DNA of 16,686 bases from Minisyncoccota bacterium (GCA_938036275.1 CALHPI010000019.1:1-16686); one strand, 5' to 3'. Positions 1 through 7,249 are shown, counted from the stretch's first letter. Notes: generated from the sequence alone by a model not told the origin. Numbers and translations: made by a program.

Positions 1-1587
1 CAGGAATTAGCCAAAACTTTAAAATTGCCTTATTTTGATCTGCGAATTGTTAAGCCAGAAATTGATGCTTTAAAGTATGTTTCCCAAGAATTAGCTGAGA
101 AAACAAAATCCTTACCTTTAAAAAAAGAAAGAGAAAAAATTTTACTCGCTGTTGTTGATCCTTACAATCAAGAATTTTTGAAACTTAAAGAATCATTGGA
201 AAAACAAGGTTTTAAAATTGAGCTAGGAATTATTTCGCCGGATAGTTTTAATCTTGGCAAAGAAGAATATAAATTTTTAATTCAACAGCGGATAAGTTAT
301 TTAAAAATCTTCGAAATTAATCGCGAGGCCTTAATAGAAGTTGAAAACAAAATTCAAAAAAAAGAAGATTTACAAGCTCTTACTCAAAAACTGCTGACTG
401 ATAACCCCTTTTTAATTTTGGACTATTTAATCGCTGGAGCTTTAAAATTTAATGCATCAGATATTCATTTCGAACCGTCTGAAGATAAAATAACTGTTCG
501 TTATCGTCTCGACGGTCTTTTATATGATATTTTCAATTTTCCTAAAAATATCTATAATCTGTTAAAAAATAGAATTAAGGTGCTTTCAGGATTGATGATT
601 AATATTAAAGACAAGCCTCAAGATGGAAGTTTTTCGATAATTTTTAATAATCAAAATATTGATATTCGAACCTCAGTTATTCCTTCAGTTTATGATGAAG
701 CTATTGTTTTAAGAATCTTAAATTTTGCTCAAATTCAAATTCCTTTAGAGGAACTTGGTTTAAGAAAAGATGATTTAGAAATTTTGACAAAAAATATCTA
801 CCTTCCTAATGGTCTTATTTTAAATACTGGGCCAACTGGTTCTGGTAAGACAACAACTCTTTATGCGGTTTTATTAAAAATTAAAAAACCGGAACTGAAA
901 ATTATTACTATCGAAAATCCAATTGAATATCATCTTGAAGGGATAAATCAAACGCAAATTGATGAAGCTCGTGGTTTTACTTTTGCTTCAGCTTTACGTT
1001 CAATTTTAAGGCACGATCCCGATGTTATTTTAGTTGGGGAAATAAGAGATAAAGAAACAGCCGAAACAGCAATTCAAGCATCTTTAACCGGCCATTTAGT
1101 TTTATCAACTTTGCATACTAATGATTCTTTGGGCGCAATTCCCCGACTTGTTAGTTTAGAAGTGAATCCTAAATTAATTCCCTCTGCTTTAAGGCTGGTT
1201 ATTGCCCAAAGATTAGTAAGAAAAGCTTGTTCTTATTGTCAAGAAGAATATTTACCTTCAGAGGAATTAAAAACCAAAATTAAAGAGAAATTAAGAAATT
1301 TACCTAAAAGAGTTCAACTTAATTTTGATTTAGCAAATTTTTCTTTAGTTAAAGCAATTGGCTGTGAAAAATGTTTTTATACTGGTTACCGCGGTCGAAT
1401 CGGAATTTTCGAGCTTTTGGAAATTACTAAAGATTTAGAAGAATTAATTTACCAAAAACCATCGGAAGCAGAGATTTTAAAAACTATTAAAGAAAATTTT
1501 GTTACTCTTCAACAAGATGCTTTAATAAAAGCTTTAGAAAAAATAACAACCCTCGAAGAAGTCGAAAGAGTGACAGGTTTAATTTGA
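1..1587 (+). CDS. pilB: Type IV pilus/type II secretion assembly ATPase (PilB/GspE family), 5'-truncated
   Basis: Hexameric cytoplasmic ATPase that powers pilin extrusion at the inner membrane. The frame is open to base 1: residues before the first possible start (TTG at 25) read QELAKTLKLPYFDL, a typical end of the GspE N-terminal domain, so the true start lies upstream of the window. About 528 codons are visible. Motifs: Walker A GPTGSGKT at 829-852, Asp box around IENPIEYHLEG (about 910-945), Walker B DPDVILVGE near 1015-1041, the His-box region LVLSTLHTND just after, and a zinc-type tetracysteine (CSYC from 1228, CEKC from 1363). All key ATPase residues are present. PilB versus GspE cannot be decided from this gene alone; the pilin-like gene nearby and the lineage favour a pilus. 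Its stop codon contains the 3' base of the convergent tRNA-Gly. Confidence 0.93.
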   Translation, partial: QELAKTLKLPYFDLRIVKPEIDALKYVSQELAEKTKSLPLKKEREKILLAVVDPYNQEFLKLKESLEKQGFKIELGIISPDSFNLGKEEYKFLIQQRISYLKIFEINREALIEVENKIQKKEDLQALTQKLLTDNPFLILDYLIAGALKFNASDIHFEPSEDKITVRYRLDGLLYDIFNFPKNIYNLLKNRIKVLSGLMINIKDKPQDGSFSIIFNNQNIDIRTSVIPSVYDEAIVLRILNFAQIQIPLEELGLRKDDLEILTKNIYLPNGLILNTGPTGSGKTTTLYAVLLKIKKPELKIITIENPIEYHLEGINQTQIDEARGFTFASALRSILRHDPDVILVGEIRDKETAETAIQASLTGHLVLSTLHTNDSLGAIPRLVSLEVNPKLIPSALRLVIAQRLVRKACSYCQEEYLPSEELKTKIKEKLRNLPKRVQLNFDLANFSLVKAIGCEKCFYTGYRGRIGIFELLEITKDLEELIYQKPSEAEILKTIKENFVTLQQDALIKALEKITTLEEVERVTGLI

Positions 1588-1659
1588 GCGGCGGACGGGA
1601 TTCGAACCCGCGACCTTCTCCATGGCAAGGAGACGTTCTACCAGCTGAACTACCGCCGC
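1587..1659 (-). tRNA. tRNA-Gly (anticodon GCC)
   Basis: On the minus strand a full cloverleaf folds: acceptor GCGGCGG/CCGCCGC, D stem GTTC/GAAC, anticodon stem TCTCC/GGAGA with loop TTGCCAT (anticodon GCC), T stem GCGGG/CCCGT with loop TTCGAAT. Length is 73 with discriminator U73, usual for bacterial tRNA-Gly. CCA is not encoded, so a CCA-adding enzyme is needed. The U73 base is the last base of the convergent pilB stop codon. The 5' end is one base from the tmRNA 3' end, so both are probably cut from one precursor. Confidence 0.97.
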
Positions 1660-1660
1660 G

Positions 1661-1984
1661 TGGAGGTGGGGGGAATCGAACCCCCATGGAAAGAAGAAGT
1701 ATTGTTGGCTCTCCTGGCACAGCTGGTTTTTTTAATTCCCTTTTAAAGACAGAAACCAGCAAAGTCTTTAAAAGGTAGGCTCAAAAATTTCGCTTTCTCT
1801 TTCTGAGCCGAAAAGAGAAAGCTATCCAGGATAACTTTAGGCCTTAAAACCTTCCTGGCGAAGTTTTAAGACCTGCCTTTACGAAAGAGCAAAGGCTGGA
1901 ACTCTGTTGGCAATTATTGGCTATAGGTAGCCAACCTGCCAGCTCCAACAACCTTTTCTTCTTTCTCAACTCCCTTTCACCCCC
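1661..1984 (-). ncRNA. ssrA: tmRNA (transfer-messenger RNA)
   Basis: Rescues stalled ribosomes with SmpB by acting first as tRNA-Ala, then as an mRNA for a degradation tag. The ends form the tRNA-like acceptor GGGGGTG/CACCTCC with a G3-U70 wobble (alanine identity) and A73; the T arm is GGGGG-TTCGATT-CCCCC. Helix 2 pairs GAAAGAAGAA with TTCTTCTTTC and TTGTTGG with CCAACAA. PK1 (AGGT/ACCT with TTGGCT/AGCCAA) sits just before TAATT and the resume codon GCC (1909-1911). The tag reads A-N-R-V-P-A-F-A-L-S then TAA (1879-1881). Three more pseudoknots fit: CTTAAAAC/GTTTTAAG with CCAGGA/TCCTGG; GCTTTCTCTTT/AAAGAGAAAGC with GGCTCA/TGAGCC; CCTTTTAAAGAC/GTCTTTAAAAGG with CTGGTTT/AAACCAG. The D-loop region is divergent from the usual GGUUUCGAC. 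CCA is not encoded. Length 324. Confidence 0.96.
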
Positions 1985-1993
1985 TCTTTTTAA

Positions 1994-2002
1994 ATTATAA
2001 CA
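1994..2002 (-). promoter_or_regulatory. ssrA-tRNA-Gly promoter (extended -10)
   Basis: The minus strand reads TGTTATAAT, an extended -10 box, ending 9 bases before the mature tmRNA 5' end at 1984. No clear -35 is seen (TTAATT at 17-bp spacing). It lies directly after the yvcK stop (2009-2011). A start a few bases before 1984 would leave a very short leader for RNase P to remove. Confidence 0.7.
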
Positions 2003-2008
2003 TAAATT

Positions 2009-2983
2009 CTATATTAAATTAAAATCTTTAGCAATTTTCAAGATAACATTTTTTAATTTCTGAGGATCATGTTTAACAAATACTTCTTTTTCATTAATAA
2101 GATCTTCTAAATAAACCTTAATCCCCATTTTGTTGATTTCTTGGCTATCAGGCTCAACTAATCTTTTCTTTTCAGATAAAATTTTTTTAAGAGATTCTTG
2201 ACTGAGTTTTTGTTTGTTGACAATAGCAACATCAATTTTTTTAATTCCAGAAATCCTTAAAAATTCTTTTATATGATCGCTAGCTAAAAAATTATCAGTT
2301 TCACCCGGTTGAGTAAGTAAATTAACAATAAAAACTTTTAAGGCATTTGTTTTATCAATAGCTTCTTTAATTTTTTTTAAAAGAACACTAGCTAAGACGC
2401 TGGTATATAAACTTCCTGGACCAAACAAAATTAAATCAGCACCAAGAATTCTTTTAATTGCTTCCTTAGGAACCCGAGCTTTTTCAGGTTTGATTTTTAA
2501 ACTTTTTATTCTCTTTTTACTTAAAATTCCATAACGAGTTATTTCCTCTTCGCCTTCAATTAAACTCCCATCTTCAAATTGAGCGACAATTTCAACTTTT
2601 TCAAAAGTTGTCGGAATTACTTCACCAACAATATTTAGAATTTTCGAAGCCTTTTTGACTGCCTTAACAATATTACCCTCAGTTTCAGTTAAAGCAACTA
2701 AAAAAAGATTGCCTAAAGGATGACCACCGAGCTCTCCTTCGGTAAATCGATATTGTAAAGCTTTTTTGACATAATTATCAATTTTTGACAAAGACAAAAG
2801 ACAGTTTCTTAAATCGCCAACTGCAGGAATATCATAGACTTTTCTTAAAATACCTGAACTTCCTCCAGAATCAGCTACGGTGACAATACCAGTTAAACGA
2901 GAAATTTTTTTGCCATATTCTTCTTTAAGACCAGTCAGAATATTTGACAGGCCAGTGCCACCACCGAAAATTACAACTTTCAT
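2009..2983 (-). CDS. yvcK: YvcK/CofD-like family protein (gluconeogenesis factor)
   Basis: A 324-residue protein of the YvcK (UPF0052) family, Rossmann-like proteins related to CofD. In Bacillus and Mycobacterium, family members bind UDP-sugars and affect cell shape and growth on gluconeogenic carbon; the role here is inferred. Visible motifs: N-terminal nucleotide loop VVIFGGGTGLSN (residues 3-14), TVADSGGSSGILR (about 35-47), VGDLRNCLLSLSK (about 56-68), GGHPLGNLFL (about 86-95) and DLILFGPGSLYTSVL near residue 190. The length is normal. The ATG overlaps the stop of the pilin-like gene by 4 bases (2980-2983), so it is translated from the smpB operon. It is followed by the ssrA promoter. Confidence 0.93.
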   Translation of the reverse strand: MKVVIFGGGTGLSNILTGLKEEYGKKISRLTGIVTVADSGGSSGILRKVYDIPAVGDLRNCLLSLSKIDNYVKKALQYRFTEGELGGHPLGNLFLVALTETEGNIVKAVKKASKILNIVGEVIPTTFEKVEIVAQFEDGSLIEGEEEITRYGILSKKRIKSLKIKPEKARVPKEAIKRILGADLILFGPGSLYTSVLASVLLKKIKEAIDKTNALKVFIVNLLTQPGETDNFLASDHIKEFLRISGIKKIDVAIVNKQKLSQESLKKILSEKKRLVEPDSQEINKMGIKVYLEDLINEKEVFVKHDPQKLKNVILKIAKDFNLI

Positions 2984-3324
2984 TGAATTGAACTTTCAAT
3001 AAAATTTTTAATTAAGTTGGGAATGAAAAAAGAAGTAATTAAAAGAACAATTCCTATAATTAAATAAAGCAAAGACATATGGAGTTCTTTAACTTCTTCA
3101 ACTTTTCCTTTAGCTGTTATATATTTGATACCTAAAAAAATTAGTAGAGCACTGCCACCTAACATTAAAACAGTGAAAGCAAATCTAATTAGATTAGTAA
3201 TAATTTTTAAAGATTTATTTCGAACGAGATCAATACCAGATTCTTGACCAAAAAATTCTTGACCAAAACCGAAATTGCTTAAGAGTAAAGAACTAATAAT
3301 TAAGAAAAAAATAATTTTTTTCAT
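2980..3324 (-). CDS. Small membrane protein, T4SS-pilin-like (VirB2/TrbC type)
   Basis: A 114-residue protein with a signal peptide (KK then a hydrophobic core, residues 2-20, likely cut near FGFGQ), a short charged stretch and two strong membrane helices (about 44-68 and 82-105) joined by a short charged loop (TAKGKVEEVKEL). This signal peptide plus helical hairpin matches the VirB2/TrbC-like pilin architecture commonly annotated in CPR genomes (T4SS_pilin). No sequence signature proves it, and no conjugation genes are near, so a generic two-helix envelope protein is the alternative. It starts 2 bases after smpB and overlaps yvcK by 4 bases, so the three form one operon. Confidence 0.65.
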   Translation of the reverse strand: MKKIIFFLIISSLLLSNFGFGQEFFGQESGIDLVRNKSLKIITNLIRFAFTVLMLGGSALLIFLGIKYITAKGKVEEVKELHMSLLYLIIGIVLLITSFFIPNLIKNFIESSIQ

Positions 3325-3326
3325 TG

Positions 3327-3776
3327 TTAAATTCTTTCTCTTTTTAAAAACCGCTCTTTTTGTCTGGCAAACTCTCTTTTTTTAATTTTATCTCTTTTTT
3401 CATATTTTTTCAAGCCCTTCACTAAAGCTATTTCAACTTTCAGAAGTCGTTTTTGATTAAAAATTTTTAAAGGAATCAATGTTTTTCCCGGCTCTTTTAT
3501 TTTATCAATTAAATAATCAATCTCTCTTCTTTTTAAAAGAAGCTTTCTTGGTCTTCGAGGTTCGTAATTTTTAGGGGTATTTTTTTCTTGATAAGGAGGT
3601 AGATAAAAATTTTTCAGATAAAGTTCGTTTTTTTCCGGAGAAACATAAGAACCTTTTAAACTACCTTTACCTGAAAGCAGAGATTTAACTTCAAAACCTT
3701 TAAGTTTAATTCCAGCAACAAATTTTTCTAAAATCTCATAATTTCTGAAAGCATCTGGGTTTTGGATGAAGACCAT
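3327..3776 (-). CDS. smpB: SsrA-binding protein SmpB
   Basis: A 149-residue tmRNA-binding protein that delivers tmRNA to stalled ribosomes; its C-terminal tail probes the empty mRNA channel. Family signatures: NYEILEKFVAGIKLKGFEVKS (residues 12-32), GKGSLKGSYV (36-45), ELYLKNFYLPPY, PRRPRKLLLKRREI, and KTLIPLKIF...KVEIALVKGLKKYEKRDKIKKRE. The usual NHxPxRxRKLLL reads KNYEPRRPRKLLL. The C-terminal tail is strongly basic, as expected. It is the first gene of the smpB-pilin-like-yvcK operon, divergent from ftsK, with its ATG 6 bases after a TATAAA box. Its RNA partner ssrA lies about 1.3 kb further along the same strand. Confidence 0.97.
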   Translation of the reverse strand: MVFIQNPDAFRNYEILEKFVAGIKLKGFEVKSLLSGKGSLKGSYVSPEKNELYLKNFYLPPYQEKNTPKNYEPRRPRKLLLKRREIDYLIDKIKEPGKTLIPLKIFNQKRLLKVEIALVKGLKKYEKRDKIKKREFARQKERFLKRERI

Positions 3777-3782
3777 AATTTA

Positions 3783-3788
3783 TTTATA
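3783..3788 (-). promoter_or_regulatory. smpB operon -10 box (leaderless start)
   Basis: The minus strand has TATAAA, then exactly 6 bases, then the smpB ATG (3774-3776). The expected transcription start falls at or next to the A of ATG. No Shine-Dalgarno could fit. The box overlaps the ftsK -10 on the other strand. Confidence 0.55.
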
Positions 3789-3790
3789 AT
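3785..3790 (+). promoter_or_regulatory. ftsK -10 box (leaderless start)
   Basis: TATAAT followed by 7 bases and the ftsK ATG at 3798. Both divergent promoters share the TATA core of a 21-bp gap, so only one polymerase can probably sit there at a time. Any -35 for ftsK would lie inside the smpB coding region. Confidence 0.6.
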
Positions 3791-3797
3791 TTAAAAA

Positions 3798-5879
3798 ATG
3801 ACAATAAAAAACAATAAAAAACCAATAAATTTCTTGGCTGGGAAAATAAAGTCAGACAACTTGAAGCCTTTTTGGGGTTGGCTCTTAATTATTTTAGCAA
3901 CAATTTTTATAATTAGTTTATTAAGCGAGAAGGGAATTTTAACAACTAAAACAAAAAATTTTTTAATTGAGCTTTTTGGCTGGACCCGATTTTTTTTACC
4001 AATTTTTTTATATTTTTTAGGGTATTTTTTCTTACTTAAACCTTCGTGGCTTCAGATTTTGAAATATATCTTTGGAATTTTAATTTTGCTTGTTTTTTTA
4101 GATTTTTATTTTCATTTAATTTTCCGGGAAGGGGGCTTTTTAGGCGATTTAATCTTTAGTCTTGAAAAGTACTTTGGTTTAACTGGCTTAATTCTTTTTT
4201 CTTTAGTTTTTTTCTTTTTTTCTTTATGGTTAATTTTTGAAGAAAAATTTTTTGAGGCTCTCAAATTACTTTTTCAATCATCCAAAGAAAAAGCTGCTGA
4301 GTTAGAAAAACAAATTATCAAAGTTCCTATCAAAACCGAGTCAGCTGAACCACTAAAACAAGTTAAAAAAGAAATCACTCCAACTATAGATTTAAAAGAA
4401 AAAGCAAAAATTAAAGTTAAGAAAATTTTGCCCAAAGGAAAATGGAGTCTACCACCTTTAGATCTTTTAGTTAGTGCTAAGGAAGAAGTTTTAGCCCCGG
4501 ATATTAAAAGTACTTCCCAAATTATTCAAAAAGTTTTAGGAAATTTTGGTATCAAAGTTGAAATTGTTAATGTTGAAGTTGGTCCGGCTATTACTCGTTT
4601 TTCTCTTAAACCCGGTGAAGGTATTAAGCTTTCAAAAATTTTAAGCTATCAATCTGATTTAGCATTGGCTTTAGGAACACCAAACTTGATTATCGAAACA
4701 CCAGTTCCTGGCAAAGCAGTCTTAGGTATTCAGGTTCCTAATAAAAAAACTGCTGATGTTCGTTTAGGTAATCTTTTGAGGGAAGATGAATTTTTAAAGA
4801 GTGAAGGAGTCTTGCTCTTTCCTTTGGGTCGTAAAATTGATGGCGGTGTTCTTTTTGCTGATTTAGCCAAAATGCCCCATCTTCTTATTGCTGGTGCGAC
4901 GGGAAGCGGTAAATCAATGTTTATCCACAGCCTTTTAATTTCTCTTTTAATGAAAAATACGCCGGAAACTTTAAATTTAATTTTAATTGATCCTAAAAGG
5001 GTCGAGCTGATCAATTACTCTGATCTACCACATCTTTTATTAGAACCAGTTGTTGAAGTTAAAAAAACTTTCGGTGTTTTTAATTGGCTTATCGAAGAAT
5101 TAGAAGAAAGGTTTAAAATCTTACAAGAAACTAAAAGTCGTGATATCGATATTTATAATCGTAAGCAGATTCAAAGAAAAGGGAAAATAATGCCCCGCAT
5201 TGTTTTAATTATTGATGAAATGGCTGATTTAATGTTAACTTATGGTTCAAGTGTTGAATCAATGATTTTAAGATTAGCACAAATGGCAAGGGCAGTCGGT
5301 ATTCATTTAGTTTTAGCCACCCAAAGGCCATCAGTCGAAATTGTTACTGGTTTAATTAAAGCAAATATTCCTAACCGAATTTGTTTTAAGGTTGCTTCTC
5401 ATGTTGATTCTCGAACTGTTTTAGATATTGGTGGTGCGGAAAAGTTAATTGGATCTGGTGATGGACTTTTTATTTCTACTATCTCGCATCGACCAATAAG
5501 AATTAAAGCGCCTTTTGTTAATGACACGGAGATTCATAAAGTTGTTGATTTTTGGCAAGAACAAGCTGAAAAAGTTTCTGAATTTGAAAAACCAACAATT
5601 TCCTTAGCTGATTTAGAAAAAAAAGTTATTAGTTTTGATGAAGAAGTTAAAGATGAAGAATTATTTAACCAAGCTGTGGAGATTGTTTTAGAGGCTGGTA
5701 AGGCTTCAACCTCGCTTTTACAAAGAAGATTAAAAATTGGTTATGCTCGGGCTGCTCGACTTTTAGATTTAATGGAAGAAAAAGGTATTATTGGACCTCA
5801 AGAAGGTTCGAAACCAAGAAAAGTTTTAATTGATAAAGAAAGTTTTTTCAATAAAAAGGAAAATCAAGATATGATATAA
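3798..5879 (+). CDS. ftsK: DNA translocase FtsK/SpoIIIE
   Basis: Membrane-anchored, septum-located motor that pumps chromosome ends apart at division. In order: N-terminal region with about four membrane helices (residues 24-150), a charged Lys/Glu linker (about 160-215), then the alpha/beta motor domains. Walker A GATGSGKS is at residues 366-373 and the Walker B core VLIIDEMADL has D473-E474; ATQRPSVEIVTG and the GGAEKLIGSGDGLF stretch are typical of the family. The C-terminal winged-helix gamma domain is present (about 615-680, ASTSLLQRRLKIGYARAARLLDLMEEKG). At 693 residues it is the short-linker SpoIIIE/FtsK type rather than the long E. coli form. The last codons overlap the rnpB promoter. 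Confidence 0.97.
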   Translation: MTIKNNKKPINFLAGKIKSDNLKPFWGWLLIILATIFIISLLSEKGILTTKTKNFLIELFGWTRFFLPIFLYFLGYFFLLKPSWLQILKYIFGILILLVFLDFYFHLIFREGGFLGDLIFSLEKYFGLTGLILFSLVFFFFSLWLIFEEKFFEALKLLFQSSKEKAAELEKQIIKVPIKTESAEPLKQVKKEITPTIDLKEKAKIKVKKILPKGKWSLPPLDLLVSAKEEVLAPDIKSTSQIIQKVLGNFGIKVEIVNVEVGPAITRFSLKPGEGIKLSKILSYQSDLALALGTPNLIIETPVPGKAVLGIQVPNKKTADVRLGNLLREDEFLKSEGVLLFPLGRKIDGGVLFADLAKMPHLLIAGATGSGKSMFIHSLLISLLMKNTPETLNLILIDPKRVELINYSDLPHLLLEPVVEVKKTFGVFNWLIEELEERFKILQETKSRDIDIYNRKQIQRKGKIMPRIVLIIDEMADLMLTYGSSVESMILRLAQMARAVGIHLVLATQRPSVEIVTGLIKANIPNRICFKVASHVDSRTVLDIGGAEKLIGSGDGLFISTISHRPIRIKAPFVNDTEIHKVVDFWQEQAEKVSEFEKPTISLADLEKKVISFDEEVKDEELFNQAVEIVLEAGKASTSLLQRRLKIGYARAARLLDLMEEKGIIGPQEGSKPRKVLIDKESFFNKKENQDMI

Positions 5880-5880
5880 T
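5872..5880 (+). promoter_or_regulatory. rnpB promoter (extended -10)
   Basis: TGATATAAT overlaps the last codons and stop (5877-5879) of ftsK. A start near 5887 would give a precursor with about 24 extra 5' bases before the first P1 base at 5911. Confidence 0.55.
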
Positions 5881-5910
5881 ATAGATATCAATTAAAATTA
5901 ATTAAATAAA

Positions 5911-6246
5911 GGGGGTGACTGGTCGCCCTGAACATATAAAGATTCAGGGAGGAAAGTCCGGACACCAGTTAAAGGAGCTACTGAAAGAGTAGAGTGGCGA
6001 AAGCCGCTAAGCTTGTCACAGAGACTATACTATCCTAAAAGGAGAAAGGTGAAAAGTGAAAGGGTGTCTCTAATTTTTGATTAGGGGCTACCTTTCTTTT
6101 GGAGAAAGTAATTTCTCCAAAGGGCAAGCTTCTCCTTGGTGCAAGGCCGGGCCCTGAATTTCAGGGAGTGCCGCTAGAGAAAAGAAGCAATTCTTTTCGT
6201 AAGATAAATGACCAGTGAAAAACAGAATCCGGCTTACTACCCCCTA
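5911..6246 (+). ncRNA. rnpB: RNase P RNA (bacterial type A)
   Basis: Catalytic RNA of RNase P, which cuts 5' leaders from tRNA and tmRNA precursors. Conserved blocks: GAGGAAAGTCCGGACACC near 5949 (P4/CR I), CACAGAGACTATAC near 6017, and the 3' block AAGATAAATGACC...ACAGAATCCGGCTTACTACCCCC (about 6200-6244). P1 pairs GGGGGT at 5911 with ACCCCC ending at 6244. The loop in CCTTGGTGCAAGG near 6133-6145 holds a GGU, which in other bacteria pairs with tRNA 3' CCA. The exact ends are uncertain by a few bases. Its gene lies between ftsK and yebC. Confidence 0.96.
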
Positions 6247-6280
6247 ATAATTTAGTGACTGGAAACTAACAACTAAATCT

Positions 6281-6973
6281 ATGGCTGGTCATTCTCATTG
6301 GTCACAAGTAAAACATAAGAAAGCTCAGACTGATGCTAAAAGAAGTCAGATAATTAGTAAATTAATTAGAGCTATTGTTGTTGCTTTGCGTGAAGGCAAT
6401 AATCCTGAAACAAATCCTAAATTAAGATCAGCTATTGAAAGAGCTAAGAAATTTCAAGTTCCTTTAGAAAACATTGAAAAAATTATTAAAAAATCTGAAG
6501 CTCAAGAGAATAAACTTGAAGAAGTTATTTATGAAGCTTATTTAGATGAAGTTCAACTAATCATTAAAGCAATTACTGATAATAGGAATCGTACCTTAGG
6601 TGAGTTGAGACATCTTTTAAACAATTATGGTGGTCGTTTAGCTGAGCCAGGATCAGCAATTTGGAATTTTCAAGAGAAAGGAATAATTGTTGTTGATAAA
6701 AATGATGAAAACAAAATTTTAGAATTGAGCGATTATTTTGAAGATTTGGAGGAAAAAAATGGGGATATTTTGTTGATTACCTCAGTTGAAAAAATGAGTC
6801 CTTTGAAAAAGATTCTTGAGGAAAGAGCAATTAATATTAAAGATTCTTACTTAGAATTAAAGCCCATAAATTCCCTACAAAATTTAGACAAAAATAAAGA
6901 GGAAAAACTAAATAAACTTATTGAAGATATTTTAAGTTTAGATGATGTCGAAGAAGTTTTCACTAATGTCTAA
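6281..6973 (+). CDS. yebC: YebC/PmpR-family (TACO1) protein
   Basis: A 230-residue member of the YebC/PmpR/TACO1 family, described as DNA-binding regulators and, for some members and mitochondrial TACO1, as translation factors that help with difficult stretches such as polyproline. Signatures: N-terminal MAGHSHWSQVKHKKAQTDAK followed by RSQIISKLIRAI, RSAIERAK near residue 50, YEAYLDEVQLIIKAITDNRNRT (about 85-110) and GGRLAEPGSAIWNFQEKG (about 118-135). The length is slightly short of the usual 240-250. There is no -10 box or Shine-Dalgarno in the 34 bases after rnpB, so it may be read from the rnpB transcript. Which function applies here cannot be told from sequence. Confidence 0.95.
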   Translation: MAGHSHWSQVKHKKAQTDAKRSQIISKLIRAIVVALREGNNPETNPKLRSAIERAKKFQVPLENIEKIIKKSEAQENKLEEVIYEAYLDEVQLIIKAITDNRNRTLGELRHLLNNYGGRLAEPGSAIWNFQEKGIIVVDKNDENKILELSDYFEDLEEKNGDILLITSVEKMSPLKKILEERAINIKDSYLELKPINSLQNLDKNKEEKLNKLIEDILSLDDVEEVFTNV

Positions 6974-6977
6974 AATC

Positions 6978-7006
6978 TTGACATTTATAAAAATTTTAGG
7001 TAAAAA
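6978..7006 (+). promoter_or_regulatory. Promoter of the acidic small protein
   Basis: A perfect -35 TTGACA (6978-6983), a 17-base gap, then TAAAAA (7001-7006) as a weak -10. It starts 5 bases after the yebC stop. This is the only perfect TTGACA -35 found at good spacing before a gene in this window, and it leaves a U-rich leader of about 40 bases. Confidence 0.5.
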
Positions 7007-7055
7007 TAATTAAACAAAGTCGTTAATTAATTTTTTTTATTTTTTTCTAAAAGAA

Positions 7056-7229
7056 ATGTCAATTTTGTTATTAAGACAGGAGTTAGATGAAGAAGAAGAT
7101 ATTATTGAAGAAAACGAAGAGGAATGGGAAGAAATTCCTGAAGAAGATTTAGATGAGGAATGGGAAGATGAAGAATTGCCAGAAGAAGAATGGCCTGAAG
7201 AAGAAGAACTTGAAGAATCTGAAGAGTAA
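7056..7229 (+). CDS. Glu-rich acidic small protein, function unknown
   Basis: A 57-residue ORF: ATG at 7056, TAA at 7227-7229. It begins MSILLLRQELDEEEDIIEEN and is then almost entirely acidic: 29 Glu and 5 Asp of 57, one basic residue (R7), and three Trp at positions 24, 36 and 46 in an EEW pattern, with Pro at 28, 42 and 47. The spacing suggests a degenerate repeat of about 10-12 residues (EEWEEIPEED, EEWEDEELPE, EEWPEEEELE). No membrane helix or signal peptide is seen. It has its own promoter and a strong terminator, so it is a single-gene unit. I do not recognise a family. It may be a disordered nucleic-acid mimic or a partner of a basic protein, but nothing shows this directly. Confidence 0.75.
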   Translation: MSILLLRQELDEEEDIIEENEEEWEEIPEEDLDEEWEDEELPEEEWPEEEELEESEE

Positions 7230-7249
7230 ATTTAATTTTGTTATTTTTG

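Noticed and set aside
25..27. TTG as the start of the PilB-type ATPase
   Set aside because: The frame stays open to base 1 and the residues before it match the family's N-terminal domain, so the gene is cut by the window edge.
1502..1778. Open frames of 64 and 86 codons on both strands across the tRNA-Gly and the tmRNA 3' end
   Set aside because: They lie over the tRNA-Gly and tmRNA structures and show no protein family features.
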